64,000 bases of DNA from Bradyrhizobium jicamae (GCF_018130215.1 NZ_JAFCKQ010000014.1:62001-126000); one strand, 5' to 3'. Positions 7,704 to 16,200 are shown, counted from the stretch's first letter. The notes: a model not told the origin generated them from the letters alone. Program-made: numbers and translations.

Positions 7704-9304
7704 TGGTAGCGGTGATGGCGATAGCGCCGGAAACGCCGCTTCTCCTGGACTTGCGGAATGTCGGGCCGGGCGGCCGGCAGCGGCACCGGTTCTGCCACAG
7801 GGGCAGCCTGCGCAACAGGGGTCGTCGCAGGAGGTGCCGCCGGCCTGGCAGGCGCGGCACCCTTTGCCGGAACCGCCGGGTTGACCGCATCCTTGGCCGT
7901 CGTCTTGGCGGCGGACACGGCTTGCGTATCCGCGGACCTGTCCTTCTGCGGATCGGTCTGCGGAAACAGCTTTGCGATCCTGGCCGACGGCCGCGCATCC
8001 GGCACCGGCAGCTTGCGCCCGCGCGCGACGGGGTCGAGGCCCTTCGGCACCAGCATCACGAACTGCATGTTGTGGCGAAGCCGGCCCGAGACCTTTCCCG
8101 CATCGGCGCCCGCCCCGAAATAGAGATCGGCGCGCGCCGGACCGACGATGGCCGAGCCGGTGTCCTGTGCGATCATCAGCCGGTGGAACGGCGTCTTCGA
8201 TTGCTCCGATTCAATAGGCAACTCGCCCGCGATGAAGAACGGTGTGCCGTAGACATGCAGCGCCTTGTCGACGGCGATCGAACGGCCCGGCGTCAGCGGC
8301 ACGCCCTGGGCGCCAACGGCCTCGTCCTTGTCCGACAGCGGGACCTCGCGGAAGAAGACATAGGCGCGGTTCTGCCGCCGCAGTTCCTTGGCGCCGTCAG
8401 GGTTCTGGTCCATCCACTCCCTGATCTTCTGCATCGACATCTGGTCCCTCGGGATGATGCCGCGGTCGATCAGGATGCGTCCGACCGGCGTGTAGGGATA
8501 GCCATTATGGGCGTCGTAATTGATGCGCAGCGTGGTGCCGTCGGTCAGCTTGATCCGCGCCGAGCCCTGGATCTGCGCGAACAGCAAATCGGTCTGGCTC
8601 TTCAGCCAGCAGATTTCGAGGCCGCGGCCGGCGATCGCACCATCCTCGATCTGGGCGCGGTCGTAATAAGGCACGAGCTTGCGCCGGCCGATCTTGCGGT
8701 ACACCGGACCGCTGTTGGGCAGGCCGACCGAATCCTGCGTCTTGCCGCGCACGAACAGGTTGGACGGGCGGCGATAGACCGGTACGTTGAACACGTCGGT
8801 CTGCGTCCGCGAGCCCTCGAGTACCGGCTCGTAATAGCCGGTGACAAAGCCGGCATCCTCGCCGAGCCGCGAGATACGCAGCGGCACGAAGTTCTGTTCG
8901 AAGAAATCCCTGGCCTCGGCGCTGTCGCTGAGCTCGAGCGCTTTGGCGATCCGGCAGGGGTCGCGCAGCGAGCTGCCGAGCGCTTTCGGTTCGGCCGGCG
9001 TGCCCTGCTGGGCTGCGATCGGCTTGCAGCTGGCGCGGAACGCCTTGTAGGCCGCAAGATGATCGTCGTCGTTCCAGCCCTGGAGTTCCGCCCAGGAGAC
9101 CGGCTGGTACTGGCTGCCGTTCACCTGCAGCGGCAATTCGAGATTGGGATAGGGAATCTGGCGCGCATGCTCGTGTGGCGACGCGTGACGATTCAATCTG
9201 TAGCGCGCGGCTATCGCCGCCGTGGAACACAGAACAGCCAGCGCGCAACACGCAATGGCGAGGCGCCCATAGCTGAGACGTCTAGTGAGCGCTTCCAGTA
9301 CCAA
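7700..9304 (-). CDS. mltA: Membrane-bound lytic murein transglycosylase A
   Basis: Cleaves peptidoglycan glycan strands to 1,6-anhydromuramyl products in the periplasm. A signal sequence (RRLSYGRLAIACCALAVLC) precedes the MltA domain. GFVTGYYEPVLEGS, PVGRILIDRG and the 3D domain with DTGSAIVGPARADLYFGAG, which holds the catalytic Asp, are all present. The last 100 residues are a Pro/Ala-rich tail ending RRYRHHRYQ, likely disordered. The frame opens to 9373, but that would overlap the upstream gene by about 90 bases. I chose TTG at 9304, directly before the signal sequence; no ATG is available there, so the start is uncertain. No lipobox Cys at the usual place is evident. Confidence 0.92.
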   Translation of the reverse strand: MVLEALTRRLSYGRLAIACCALAVLCSTAAIAARYRLNRHASPHEHARQIPYPNLELPLQVNGSQYQPVSWAELQGWNDDDHLAAYKAFRASCKPIAAQQGTPAEPKALGSSLRDPCRIAKALELSDSAEARDFFEQNFVPLRISRLGEDAGFVTGYYEPVLEGSRTQTDVFNVPVYRRPSNLFVRGKTQDSVGLPNSGPVYRKIGRRKLVPYYDRAQIEDGAIAGRGLEICWLKSQTDLLFAQIQGSARIKLTDGTTLRINYDAHNGYPYTPVGRILIDRGIIPRDQMSMQKIREWMDQNPDGAKELRRQNRAYVFFREVPLSDKDEAVGAQGVPLTPGRSIAVDKALHVYGTPFFIAGELPIESEQSKTPFHRLMIAQDTGSAIVGPARADLYFGAGADAGKVSGRLRHNMQFVMLVPKGLDPVARGRKLPVPDARPSARIAKLFPQTDPQKDRSADTQAVSAAKTTAKDAVNPAVPAKGAAPARPAAPPATTPVAQAAPVAEPVPLPAARPDIPQVQEKRRFRRYRHHRYQ

Positions 9305-9986
9305 CCAGCTTCCAATTCGGATCGCGGGATGTCGCGTCGCGGGCGAAGGTCCAGACATCGGTGATGTCGGCAACCTTGTCCGGACTGCCGTCGACGATCG
9401 TGGCCGCCTTGTCGCGCGTAACCGAGATCATCTGCGACACGAAACGGACCGTGAGCTGGGCCAGACGATCGCGTGTTTCCGCGCCGACGATCTCGGCCTT
9501 GTCGATCGACACGAATCGTGTCTCGGTCTTCTGCTCGTGCTTCTCGCGATCCTTGATCGCGGTCTCGAAGCTTTCGTAGACCTCGGTCGACAGCAGGTCC
9601 TTCAGTGCGCGGCGATCGCCATTGGCAAAGGCCAGCACGATCATCTCATAGGCCGAGCGCGCGCCCGACAGGAAATGCCGCGGATCGAACGAGGAGTCCT
9701 GGGCGGCCACCGCGTCGAGGCCCTGCGCCAGCGGCGTTCCCGGCTCGGCAACGCCCTTCCAGCGATCCGACGGTTCAGCCGGCTCGGCTGACGGAGCCAT
9801 CGGCGGCTGGTCGATCACCGAGCCCGGCATCGGGACAACATTGTTATCCTGGCTGCGCTGCACGACGTTGGGCGCGGCACGATCATAAGGCGGCCGCTCG
9901 CTTCCCGTGCGCTGTCCGAGGACGCTGCGCAGGCGCAGGAAGATAAAGACAGCCAGCGCCAGGAAGATGATGGTGTAGATGTCCAC
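9282..9986 (-). CDS. Tim44-like domain protein (TimA type)
   Basis: A 234-residue protein with one N-terminal membrane anchor (MDIYTIIFLALAVFIFLRLRS), a Pro-rich linker and a C-terminal Tim44 domain (about 110-230). Characteristic parts are ARSAYEMIVLAFANGDRRAL, VYESFETAIKDRE and the final WTFARDATSRDPNWKL. In mitochondria Tim44 tethers the import motor; in alphaproteobacteria the homologue is an inner-membrane protein of uncertain role. It precedes mltA and Smr and is divergent from secB, an order kept across Rhizobiales near the replication origin. The assignment to the family is firm, the function is not. Confidence 0.93.
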   Translation of the reverse strand: MDIYTIIFLALAVFIFLRLRSVLGQRTGSERPPYDRAAPNVVQRSQDNNVVPMPGSVIDQPPMAPSAEPAEPSDRWKGVAEPGTPLAQGLDAVAAQDSSFDPRHFLSGARSAYEMIVLAFANGDRRALKDLLSTEVYESFETAIKDREKHEQKTETRFVSIDKAEIVGAETRDRLAQLTVRFVSQMISVTRDKAATIVDGSPDKVADITDVWTFARDATSRDPNWKLVGTGSAH

Positions 9987-10409
9987 GTCGAATTCGCTTT
10001 CTGGTCTCTGCCGGCAACCGGCCGGCCGTCCAAGTGCTTCCGGTCAAACGTTCCCGGTCAGGAACGGCAGAGATTACATCGCCGATTGAGTCCGCAGCAT
10101 GTAGGCACGAAACTATGCCCGGCCAATGGCGCTTTTTGGCGCGCCCAATTGTAGCGCGTTTTAATGGTGGGGGGAAACCCGTTACTGCCCGGAAATCGCG
10201 CATATTCAATAATTTAGGAAGTCGTTAAGGGATTGCGCCAGAAGCTTGGCAACCTCCCGCGCCGCAAATACTCCGGGCGCAGTTTCGGTTCGTCGTCCTT
10301 GTCGACCGAGCCGGGCCTATGATAGCCACTCGCGCGGCATCGACTTCCAACACCTTAACGCGTGCCGTCGGACACCCTGTCCATCGAACGCCGCTTCAGG
10401 AGACATTTC
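9987..10409. other. Intergenic region between the Tim44-like gene and secB
   Basis: A 423-base divergent gap. I find no convincing gene: short frames here have no start signals or protein-like composition. An AT-richer part (about 10196-10235, attcaataatttagg) is the best promoter neighbourhood, and the last 20 bases hold the secB ribosome-binding site. Confidence 0.6.
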
Positions 10410-10898
10410 ATGACCAACGGCAACGGCGCACCCGTCGAACAGGCCCCTCCCCAGCTCAACGTCCTGGCGCAGTACACCAAGGACCTCTCGTTCGAGAATC
10501 CGAACGCCCCGTCCTCGCTCGGCCCGCAACAGCAGCAGCCGGCGATCAACATCCAGATCAATGTCGGCGCCAACAACCTCTCGGAGAACGAGTTCGAGGT
10601 CATCCTGTCGATCGAGGGCAAGGCCGAGAGCGCGGGCAAGGTGATGTTCAGCTTTGACCTCGCCTATGCCGGCGTGTTCCGGATCGTGAACGTTCCGAAG
10701 GAAAACCTGCATCCGCTGGTCATGATCGAGTGCCCGCGCCTGCTGTTCCCGTTCGCGCGCGAGATTGTCGCGACCTCGGTCCGCGACGGCGGCTTCCCGC
10801 CCCTGATGCTCGATCCGGTCGATTTCGTCGGTCTCTACCGCCAGAACATGGAACGGCAGGCCGCCGCCCAGGCAGCGTCCGGCGTCAAGCCGAGCTGA
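10410..10898 (+). CDS. secB: Protein-export chaperone SecB
   Basis: Tetrameric cytosolic chaperone that holds preproteins unfolded and delivers them to SecA. From the ATG at 10410 (CAGGAG seven bases ahead) it has 162 residues. SecB hallmarks are LNVLAQYTKDLSFENP near residue 15, INIQINVGANNLSENEFEV in the middle, and CPRLLFPFAREIVATSVRDG followed by LDPVDFVGLY near the C terminus. A frame extending 16 codons upstream is less likely. It is the only rightward gene in the block left of the putative origin and converges with dnaQ, 20 bases away. Confidence 0.98.
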   Translation: MTNGNGAPVEQAPPQLNVLAQYTKDLSFENPNAPSSLGPQQQQPAINIQINVGANNLSENEFEVILSIEGKAESAGKVMFSFDLAYAGVFRIVNVPKENLHPLVMIECPRLLFPFAREIVATSVRDGGFPPLMLDPVDFVGLYRQNMERQAAAQAASGVKPS

Positions 10899-10918
10899 TC
10901 GGCGCGTTTGGGTGAGAT

Positions 10919-11635
10919 CTAGGCGGCCGGCGCAGCAGCCGGCGCCGGCAAATAGTCGTTCCAGATCGGCTTGTCGCCGAGCGTAGCGACGAACGCCCGG
11001 TGTGCGTCGCGATCGGCGTCGCTGACCCGCGCGACGAGCGGAACTTCGCGCTGCCGCCGCGGTGAATCACCATAGCTGCCGGCGCGCGTATCCGACGTCT
11101 CCGATGCCAGGATGAGCTGGGACTGCCGGGCGCCGATCAGGTCGATATAGACCTCGGCGAGCAGCTCGGCGTCGAGCAGCGCGCCGTGCTTGGTGCGGCG
11201 GGAATTGTCGATCGAATAGCGCGAGCAGAGATCGTCGAGCCGGTTCGACACGCCGGGATGCTTGCGGCGCGCGAGCAGCAGAGTGTCGACCAGGCGGTCC
11301 TTCGGGATCGCCTGCTTCTTGATCCGGTCGAGTTCGGCATTGATGAAGCTGACGTCGAACGACGCGTTGTGGATCACCAGCGGCGTATCGCCGATGAAGG
11401 CCAGGAACTCGTCGACCACCTCGCTGAAAAGCGGCTTGCTGGCGAGGAATTCGGTCGACAGACCGTGCACGGCGAACGCTTCCGCCGGCATGTCGCGCTC
11501 GGGATTGATGTAGACGTGGTAGGTCTGTCCCGTCGGCATGCGGTTGAAGATCTCGACGCAGCCGATCTCGACCAGCCGGTCGCCGCGCAACGGATCAAGG
11601 CCGGTGGTTTCGGTATCGAGAACGATTTCACGCAT
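10919..11635 (-). CDS. dnaQ: DNA polymerase III epsilon subunit (3'-5' proofreading exonuclease)
   Basis: DEDDh exonuclease that proofreads for the replicative polymerase. In 238 residues the three exonuclease motifs are clear: ExoI DTETTGLDP near residue 7, ExoII HNASFDVSFI near residue 90, and ExoIIIepsilon HGALLDAELLAEVY near residue 148. The C-terminal 50 residues are a linker with an IWNDYLPAP end, consistent with the clamp/alpha-binding tail. It lies 27 bases after coaE in the leftward group DUF299-maf-coaE-dnaQ, an arrangement conserved beside the origin in alphaproteobacteria. Confidence 0.97.
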   Translation of the reverse strand: MREIVLDTETTGLDPLRGDRLVEIGCVEIFNRMPTGQTYHVYINPERDMPAEAFAVHGLSTEFLASKPLFSEVVDEFLAFIGDTPLVIHNASFDVSFINAELDRIKKQAIPKDRLVDTLLLARRKHPGVSNRLDDLCSRYSIDNSRRTKHGALLDAELLAEVYIDLIGARQSQLILASETSDTRAGSYGDSPRRQREVPLVARVSDADRDAHRAFVATLGDKPIWNDYLPAPAAAPAA

Positions 11636-11662
11636 GGAGTGTAAGGACCAGACCGCGGCGAA

Positions 11663-12262
11663 TCAGGCGCGCCGCTTCGGCATCTTAGCAACCTCGCCCA
11701 GAATGTCGCGGATGCGAGCGCGCACCGGATCAAGCCCGTGCGAGGTATCCACTATGAAATCCGCGCGCTTGCGCTTCTCGGCATCCGGCATCTGCTTGGC
11801 GATGATGGCGTCGAGCTTTGCGGCATCCATGGTGCCACGGGCCAGCACGCGCTCGCGCTGCAGCTCCGGCGACGTGGTGACGACAACGACAGCGTCGACG
11901 CGCTTCTCGCCACCGGTCTCGAACAGCAAGGGAATGTCGACGACGACGACCGGCGCGCCGGCGGCTTCGGCTTCGGCAAAAAATTTCTGGCGGGACGCCC
12001 CGAGCATCGGGTGCACGATCTGCTCGAGCTGCTTCATCGCGGCGGCATCGCCCACCACGCGCGCCGAGAGCCTTGCACGATCGACCTTGCCGTTGGCCGT
12101 CGTGCCGGGAAATGCGGCCTCGATCGCCGGCGCGGCTTCGCCCTCGTACAATTGATGCACCGAAGCGTCGGCGTCGTAAACGGGAACGCCGGCTTCCGTA
12201 AACAGCTTTGCGGTGGTGGATTTCCCCATCCCGATCGAGCCGGTCAGTCCAAGGATCAACAT
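11663..12262 (-). CDS. coaE: Dephospho-CoA kinase
   Basis: Last step of coenzyme A synthesis: ATP-dependent phosphorylation of dephospho-CoA. The 199-residue P-loop kinase begins MLILGLTGSIGMGKST (Walker A GSIGMGKS). The conserved DAD of VYDADASVHQLY is near residue 32, and DIPLLFETGGEKRVDAVVVV is near residue 108. A C-terminal nucleotide-binding region (ADFIVDTSHG) is present. It is 30 bases after the Maf-like gene and 27 before dnaQ, so they are likely one transcript. Confidence 0.97.
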   Translation of the reverse strand: MLILGLTGSIGMGKSTTAKLFTEAGVPVYDADASVHQLYEGEAAPAIEAAFPGTTANGKVDRARLSARVVGDAAAMKQLEQIVHPMLGASRQKFFAEAEAAGAPVVVVDIPLLFETGGEKRVDAVVVVTTSPELQRERVLARGTMDAAKLDAIIAKQMPDAEKRKRADFIVDTSHGLDPVRARIRDILGEVAKMPKRRA

Positions 12263-12292
12263 CTTTGCGCCGCCATGTCTCTTGAAAGCAGC

Positions 12293-12901
12293 CTACACTG
12301 CAAGCAGCTTCTCGCCGCGCAGGAAGGCGAGCAAGGAAAGCAGCGGCAGGCCCAAAATGGTGAAATGGTCGCCCTCGATGCGCTCGAACAGATGCACTCC
12401 GAGGCCTTCGAGCTGATAGGCACCGACGCTGGTGGTGACCGCGTCGCCCGCCGCATCCAGATAGGCATCGATCTCACCGGCGCTGAGCCGCCGCATCGTC
12501 ATGCGCGCAACGCTCACATCCGCAAACAGTATCTTGCCATCGCACGCGACCGAGACGGCCGAATGCAGCTCATGGACCTGGCCGGCAAGCAGGTGCAGCT
12601 GCTCGGCGGCCTGGGCTCGTCCGGACGGCTTGCTGAACATCCGCAACCCCAGCGCCAGCGTCTGGTCGGCGCCGACGACAAAGTGTCCAGGCCGCCGCCT
12701 CGAAATGAACAGCGCCTTCTCACGCGACAGCAGAGAGGCGACCTCGCCCGGTGCCGAAAGCCCGGAATCCCGCTGCACGGCGCGCTCGTCGATATCGGCA
12801 GGCAGCGCCTCGAAATCGAGGCCGGCATTCTCGAGTAGCATCTTCCGCGTGCGGCTTTGCGACGCGAGAATCAGTCTGCTTTGGCCGCGCCAGATGCTCA
12901 T
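12293..12901 (-). CDS. Maf-family nucleoside triphosphate pyrophosphatase
   Basis: Maf proteins hydrolyse non-canonical or certain canonical NTPs to NMPs. With the ATG at 12901 the protein is about 202 residues. It starts MSIWRGQSRLILASQSRTRK, the LASxSxxR substrate-binding motif. FVVGADQTLAL gives the catalytic Asp near residue 80, and SVGAYQLEGLGVHLFERIEGD near residue 150 is the conserved C-terminal motif. The usual (S/T)PRR of the first motif is SRTRK here, so substrate preference could differ. It is 10 bases downstream of the DUF299 gene. Confidence 0.93.
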   Translation of the reverse strand: MSIWRGQSRLILASQSRTRKMLLENAGLDFEALPADIDERAVQRDSGLSAPGEVASLLSREKALFISRRRPGHFVVGADQTLALGLRMFSKPSGRAQAAEQLHLLAGQVHELHSAVSVACDGKILFADVSVARMTMRRLSAGEIDAYLDAAGDAVTTSVGAYQLEGLGVHLFERIEGDHFTILGLPLLSLLAFLRGEKLLAV

Positions 12902-12911
12902 GACGGGATCG

Positions 12912-13751
12912 TCACTCCGACGGCCGCGCCCGTTGGCGGTCGGCATAGAGCTTCATCACCGCCGCGGCCGTCTCCTCGATCGAGCGACGGGTGACGTCGA
13001 GCAGCGCCCAGTTGAATTTCGCGCTGAGTCGCCGCGCGAAAGCGACCTCGTCGGCGACAGCCTGCTTGTCGATATAAGTTTCGTTGTCGCGGTCACCCAT
13101 GGTGAGCAAGCGGTTCTGCCGGACCTGAATCAGCCGTTCCGGAGTTGCATGCAGGCTGACCACCAGTGGCTTCGTCAAGGTCTCGAGTTGATGCGGCAGC
13201 GGAATGCCCGGCACCAGCGGCACGTTGGCGGTACGGATGCCGCGGTTGGCGAGATAGATCGAGGTCGGCGTCTTCGATGTGCGCGATACACCGACCAGCA
13301 CGACATCGGCCTCCTCGAGGCCTTCGACATGCTGACCATCGTCATGCATCATGGTGAAGTTCAGCGCATCGATGCGGCGGAAATATTCGGCGTTGAGCAC
13401 GTGCTGGGCGCCGACACGCCCGGTGGTCGCTGCACCGAGATAGGCCTCGAACAATTGCATCACCGGCCCGATGATCGACAGGCTCGGGACGTTGATCTCC
13501 CTGCACTTCGCCTCGAGCCGGCCGACCAGGTCCTTCTCGAGCAGCGTGAACAGCACGATGCCGGGTGACTCCTCGATCTCGTCAAGCACGCGATCGAGCT
13601 GCTTCTGGCTGCGCACCAGCGGATAGACATGCTCGACCGCAGTGACATTGGCATATTGCGCGGCGACCGCGCGCGCCACCGTGATCAGCGTCTCGCCGGT
13701 CGAGTCCGACACCAGATGCAAATGAAAATAATTGGAGTTCGTCGCCACCAA
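12912..13751 (-). CDS. DUF299 bifunctional kinase/pyrophosphorylase (PEP synthase/PPDK regulatory type)
   Basis: ADP-dependent Ser/Thr kinase and Pi-dependent pyrophosphorylase that switches pyruvate phosphate dikinase or PEP synthase off and on. The 279 residues start FHLHLVSDSTGETL, followed by the nucleotide-binding GVSRTSKTPTSIYLANRG near residue 155, the family signature. IDKQAVADEVAFARRL is near the end. This is the RP001/CC_0001-type gene that flanks the replication origin in Caulobacter and Rickettsia. Here too it is the first leftward gene from the candidate origin. Whether it acts on PPDK or PEP synthase cannot be told. Confidence 0.94.
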   Translation of the reverse strand: MVATNSNYFHLHLVSDSTGETLITVARAVAAQYANVTAVEHVYPLVRSQKQLDRVLDEIEESPGIVLFTLLEKDLVGRLEAKCREINVPSLSIIGPVMQLFEAYLGAATTGRVGAQHVLNAEYFRRIDALNFTMMHDDGQHVEGLEEADVVLVGVSRTSKTPTSIYLANRGIRTANVPLVPGIPLPHQLETLTKPLVVSLHATPERLIQVRQNRLLTMGDRDNETYIDKQAVADEVAFARRLSAKFNWALLDVTRRSIEETAAAVMKLYADRQRARPSE

Positions 13752-14193
13752 AACCCCTGTCTATCCTGTGAGTCCCTGTGGAGGTCGGGGACGAGAATCC
13801 GAGCCGACCGCCCGGCCCCGGGATATCTCATCCCTTTCTTCACAGCACCTCGCAAAAGGATAAGTCCACGTCATGGCCGTGATGATAGTGAGAAGATGTG
13901 GATTTGTCTCTTCATAAGCTGGCCACGGGCCTGCGCAAGCAATTGAGTCGAACGGCCAAAACTGAACGAGGGTGCCGGCAAGGCAGAATGTTGAGGGATG
14001 TGAACAAGCCGGCACCAACGACGGGATCGCCTTGCATGAGTCAAATCCACCGCCATTCAGACTCAAACCTTAGATTCTAAAATTAATAGGTTTAGGAGAG
14101 CCGAGCTTGCGGATATGTATCCGTCCCTCGCCAGGACGGCTTCGCTTGCAACGCCAAGACCGTCCGAGCTGTTCCCTGAAAGGCACCCCCTCG
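13752..14193. other. Candidate chromosome replication origin (oriC)
   Basis: A 442-base gene-free gap from which genes diverge on both sides. It contains six GANTC (CcrM) sites at 13770, 13795, 13945, 14038, 14060 and 14073, against about 1.2 expected in that 308-base span. DnaA-box-like nonamers are TTCTTCACA (13836-13844, one mismatch to TTATNCACA), TGTGAACAA (13999-14007, reverse of TTGTTCACA, one mismatch) and TGTGGATTT (13897-13905, two mismatches). An AT-rich stretch (14065-14098) could unwind. In Caulobacter and other alphaproteobacteria oriC lies beside the DUF299 gene. The location is inference from synteny plus these motifs; the boxes are degenerate. Confidence 0.6.
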
Positions 14194-14616
14194 ATGTATG
14201 AGTGGATCAAGGCGCTGCACATCATTGCCGTTATCTCCTGGATGGCGGGCATGCTGTATCTGCCACGGCTGTTCGTCTATCATTGCGAGGCCGAGGTTGG
14301 CTCGAAGCAGTCCGAGACGTTCAAGGTGATGGAATGGCGGCTGCTCAAGGCGATCATCAACCCCGCGATGATCGTGACGTGGCTCGCCGGTCTCTATCTG
14401 GTATGGGCCGGACACTGGTACCTCTCCGGCTGGTTTCACGCCAAATTGACGCTGGTGCTGATCCTGTCGGGCGTCCACGGCTTTTTTTCCCGCTGCGTGA
14501 AGGATTTCGCCGCCGACCGAAATCGGCGTACGCAGAAATTCTACCGTATTATCAATGAGGTACCGACGCTGTTGATGATCCTGATCGTGATCTGCGTGGT
14601 CGTGAAGCCATTCTAG
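14194..14616 (+). CDS. hemJ: Protoporphyrinogen IX oxidase HemJ
   Basis: Membrane enzyme oxidising protoporphyrinogen IX to protoporphyrin IX in haem synthesis. It has 140 residues, close to the usual 142. MYEWIKALHIIAVISWMAGMLYLPRLF has the conserved His at residue 9 in the first membrane helix. Four hydrophobic segments follow, including GWFHAKLTLVLILSGVHGFF and NEVPTLLMILIVICVVV. The ATG at 14194 gives the canonical start. It is the first rightward gene from the putative origin. In many alphaproteobacteria hemE also sits here; it is absent from this window. Confidence 0.94.
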   Translation: MYEWIKALHIIAVISWMAGMLYLPRLFVYHCEAEVGSKQSETFKVMEWRLLKAIINPAMIVTWLAGLYLVWAGHWYLSGWFHAKLTLVLILSGVHGFFSRCVKDFAADRNRRTQKFYRIINEVPTLLMILIVICVVVKPF

Positions 14617-14652
14617 GCGCGTTGATGCTCAAGAAGCGTGCTTCAGTCCTTC

Positions 14653-14681
14653 TTGCGGAGGTTGGATCGATTTTCTATATA
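14653..14681 (+). promoter_or_regulatory. Candidate rho promoter
   Basis: TTGCGG (14653-14658) and TATATA (14676-14681) with a 17-base spacer resemble a housekeeping promoter. A start about 7 bases downstream would leave a leader of roughly 175 bases before the rho ATG, which fits the autoregulated long leaders known for rho. Confidence 0.45.
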
Positions 14682-14787
14682 GATGTTGTCCCACCCTACG
14701 CAGGCGGATGTGGTCGCGTTCCGGTTCTTTTTGGATCGGCGCCGCATCAGGTTTGAAGCCCCAACGGCACTTTCCTGGCTGAGACCT

Positions 14788-14815
14788 GCGGACCTTCCTT
14801 TGGCGTCCGCTTTTT
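14788..14815 (+). terminator. Terminator-like hairpin in the rho leader (possible attenuator)
   Basis: GCGGAC (14788-14793) pairs with GTCCGC (14805-14810) across an 11-base loop and is followed directly by TTTTT (14811-14815), the shape of an intrinsic terminator. It lies 51 bases before the rho ATG, so it could attenuate rho transcription. It could instead be the delayed terminator of hemJ, but a candidate promoter lies between. Confidence 0.45.
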
Positions 14816-14866
14816 CCAAGCCACCTCGCATCCCTTCCCTACTTACTTCCTCACAGGACTACCCCA

Positions 14867-16132
14867 ATGCGGGAAATCAAACTCCAGGACCTCAAATCGA
14901 AAACGCCGGCCGAGCTCGTCTCGTTCGCGGAAGAGAACGGGGTCGAAAATGCCAGCACCATGCGCAAGCAGGAGCTGATGTTCGCTATCCTCAAGCAGCT
15001 CGCGATCGCTGAGACCGACATCATCGGTGAGGGCGTCGTCGAGGTTCTGTCTGACGGCTTCGGCTTCCTTCGTTCGCCCGATGCGAACTATTTGCCCGGC
15101 CCCGACGACATCTACGTCTCTCCCTCGCAGATCCGCCGTTTCGGCCTGCGCACCGGCGATACCATCGAAGGCCATATTCGCAGTCCGAAGGAAGGCGAAC
15201 GCTATTTCGCGCTGCTCAAGGTCAACACGCTCAATTTCGAAGATCCCGAGAAGTCGAAGCACAAGGTCAATTTCGACAACCTGACGCCGCTGTTCCCGAA
15301 TCAGCGCTTCCGCATGGAGCTCGAGGATTCGACCAAGAAGGACCTGTCCGCCCGCGTCATCGACATCGTCGCTCCGATCGGCAAGGGCCAACGCGCCCTG
15401 ATCGTGGCGCCGCCGCGTACCGGCAAGACGGTGCTGATGCAGAACATCGCGCACTCCATCACCGCCAATCATCCCGATTGCTACCTGATCGTGCTCCTGA
15501 TCGACGAGCGTCCTGAAGAAGTCACCGACATGCAGCGCTCGGTGAAGGGCGAGGTGGTGTCGTCCACCTTCGACGAACCGGCGGTGCGTCACGTCCAGGT
15601 CGCCGAGATGGTGATCGAGAAGGCGAAGCGCCTGGTCGAGCATGGCCGCGACGTCGTGATCCTGCTCGATTCGATCACGCGCCTCGGCCGCGCGTACAAC
15701 ACCGTGGTGCCGTCATCCGGCAAGGTGCTGACCGGCGGCGTCGACGCCAATGCGTTGCAGCGGCCGAAGCGGTTCTTCGGTGCGGCCCGAAATATCGAGG
15801 AGGGTGGTTCGTTGACCATCATCGCGACCGCACTGGTCGATACCGGCAGCCGCATGGACGAAGTCATTTTCGAAGAGTTCAAGGGCACCGGTAACTCCGA
15901 ACTGATCCTCGACCGCAAGGTCTCGGACAAGCGGACCTTCCCGGCGATCGACATTGCGCGATCCGGCACCCGCAAGGAGGAGCTCATCACCGATCCGCAG
16001 GTGCTCAAGAAGATGTATGTTCTGCGCCGCATCCTCAATCCGATGGGCACCATGGATGCGATCGACTTCCTGCTCGACAAGCTGCGGAATACGAAGAGCA
16101 ATTCGGAGTTCTTCGATTCCATGAACACCTGA
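14867..16132 (+). CDS. rho: Transcription termination factor Rho
   Basis: Hexameric RNA helicase that ends transcription at rut sites. It has 421 residues with the normal order. The N-terminal Rho-N helix bundle (MREIKLQDLKSKTPAELVSF) is followed by the cold-shock-type RNA-binding domain (EGVVEVLSDGFGFLRSPDAN; about 50-120). Walker A is APPRTGKTVLMQ near residue 180, Walker B VVILLDSITRL near residue 262, and the Q/R-loop regions follow. It ends FFDSMNT. No large N-terminal insertion is present. A strong intrinsic terminator follows 19 bases after the stop. Confidence 0.98.
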   Translation: MREIKLQDLKSKTPAELVSFAEENGVENASTMRKQELMFAILKQLAIAETDIIGEGVVEVLSDGFGFLRSPDANYLPGPDDIYVSPSQIRRFGLRTGDTIEGHIRSPKEGERYFALLKVNTLNFEDPEKSKHKVNFDNLTPLFPNQRFRMELEDSTKKDLSARVIDIVAPIGKGQRALIVAPPRTGKTVLMQNIAHSITANHPDCYLIVLLIDERPEEVTDMQRSVKGEVVSSTFDEPAVRHVQVAEMVIEKAKRLVEHGRDVVILLDSITRLGRAYNTVVPSSGKVLTGGVDANALQRPKRFFGAARNIEEGGSLTIIATALVDTGSRMDEVIFEEFKGTGNSELILDRKVSDKRTFPAIDIARSGTRKEELITDPQVLKKMYVLRRILNPMGTMDAIDFLLDKLRNTKSNSEFFDSMNT

Positions 16133-16151
16133 GGCCAGGGTCTCGAATGAA

Positions 16152-16184
16152 AAGGGCGCTCCGCGAAGACGGGGCGCCTTTTTT
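16152..16184 (+). terminator. Intrinsic terminator of rho
   Basis: GGCGCTCCG (16155-16163) pairs with CGGGGCGCC (16170-16178), nine pairs including one G-U, with a six-base loop. Six T follow (16179-16184). It lies immediately downstream of the rho stop and is preceded by AAA, so the element is a strong candidate. Confidence 0.85.
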
Positions 16185-16200
16185 CATGCTGCGGTTTTGC

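Noticed and set aside
13761..14066. Short leftward frame (101 residues) within the proposed origin
   Set aside because: No ribosome-binding site or domain; it would place coding sequence in the AT-rich, GANTC-rich gap.
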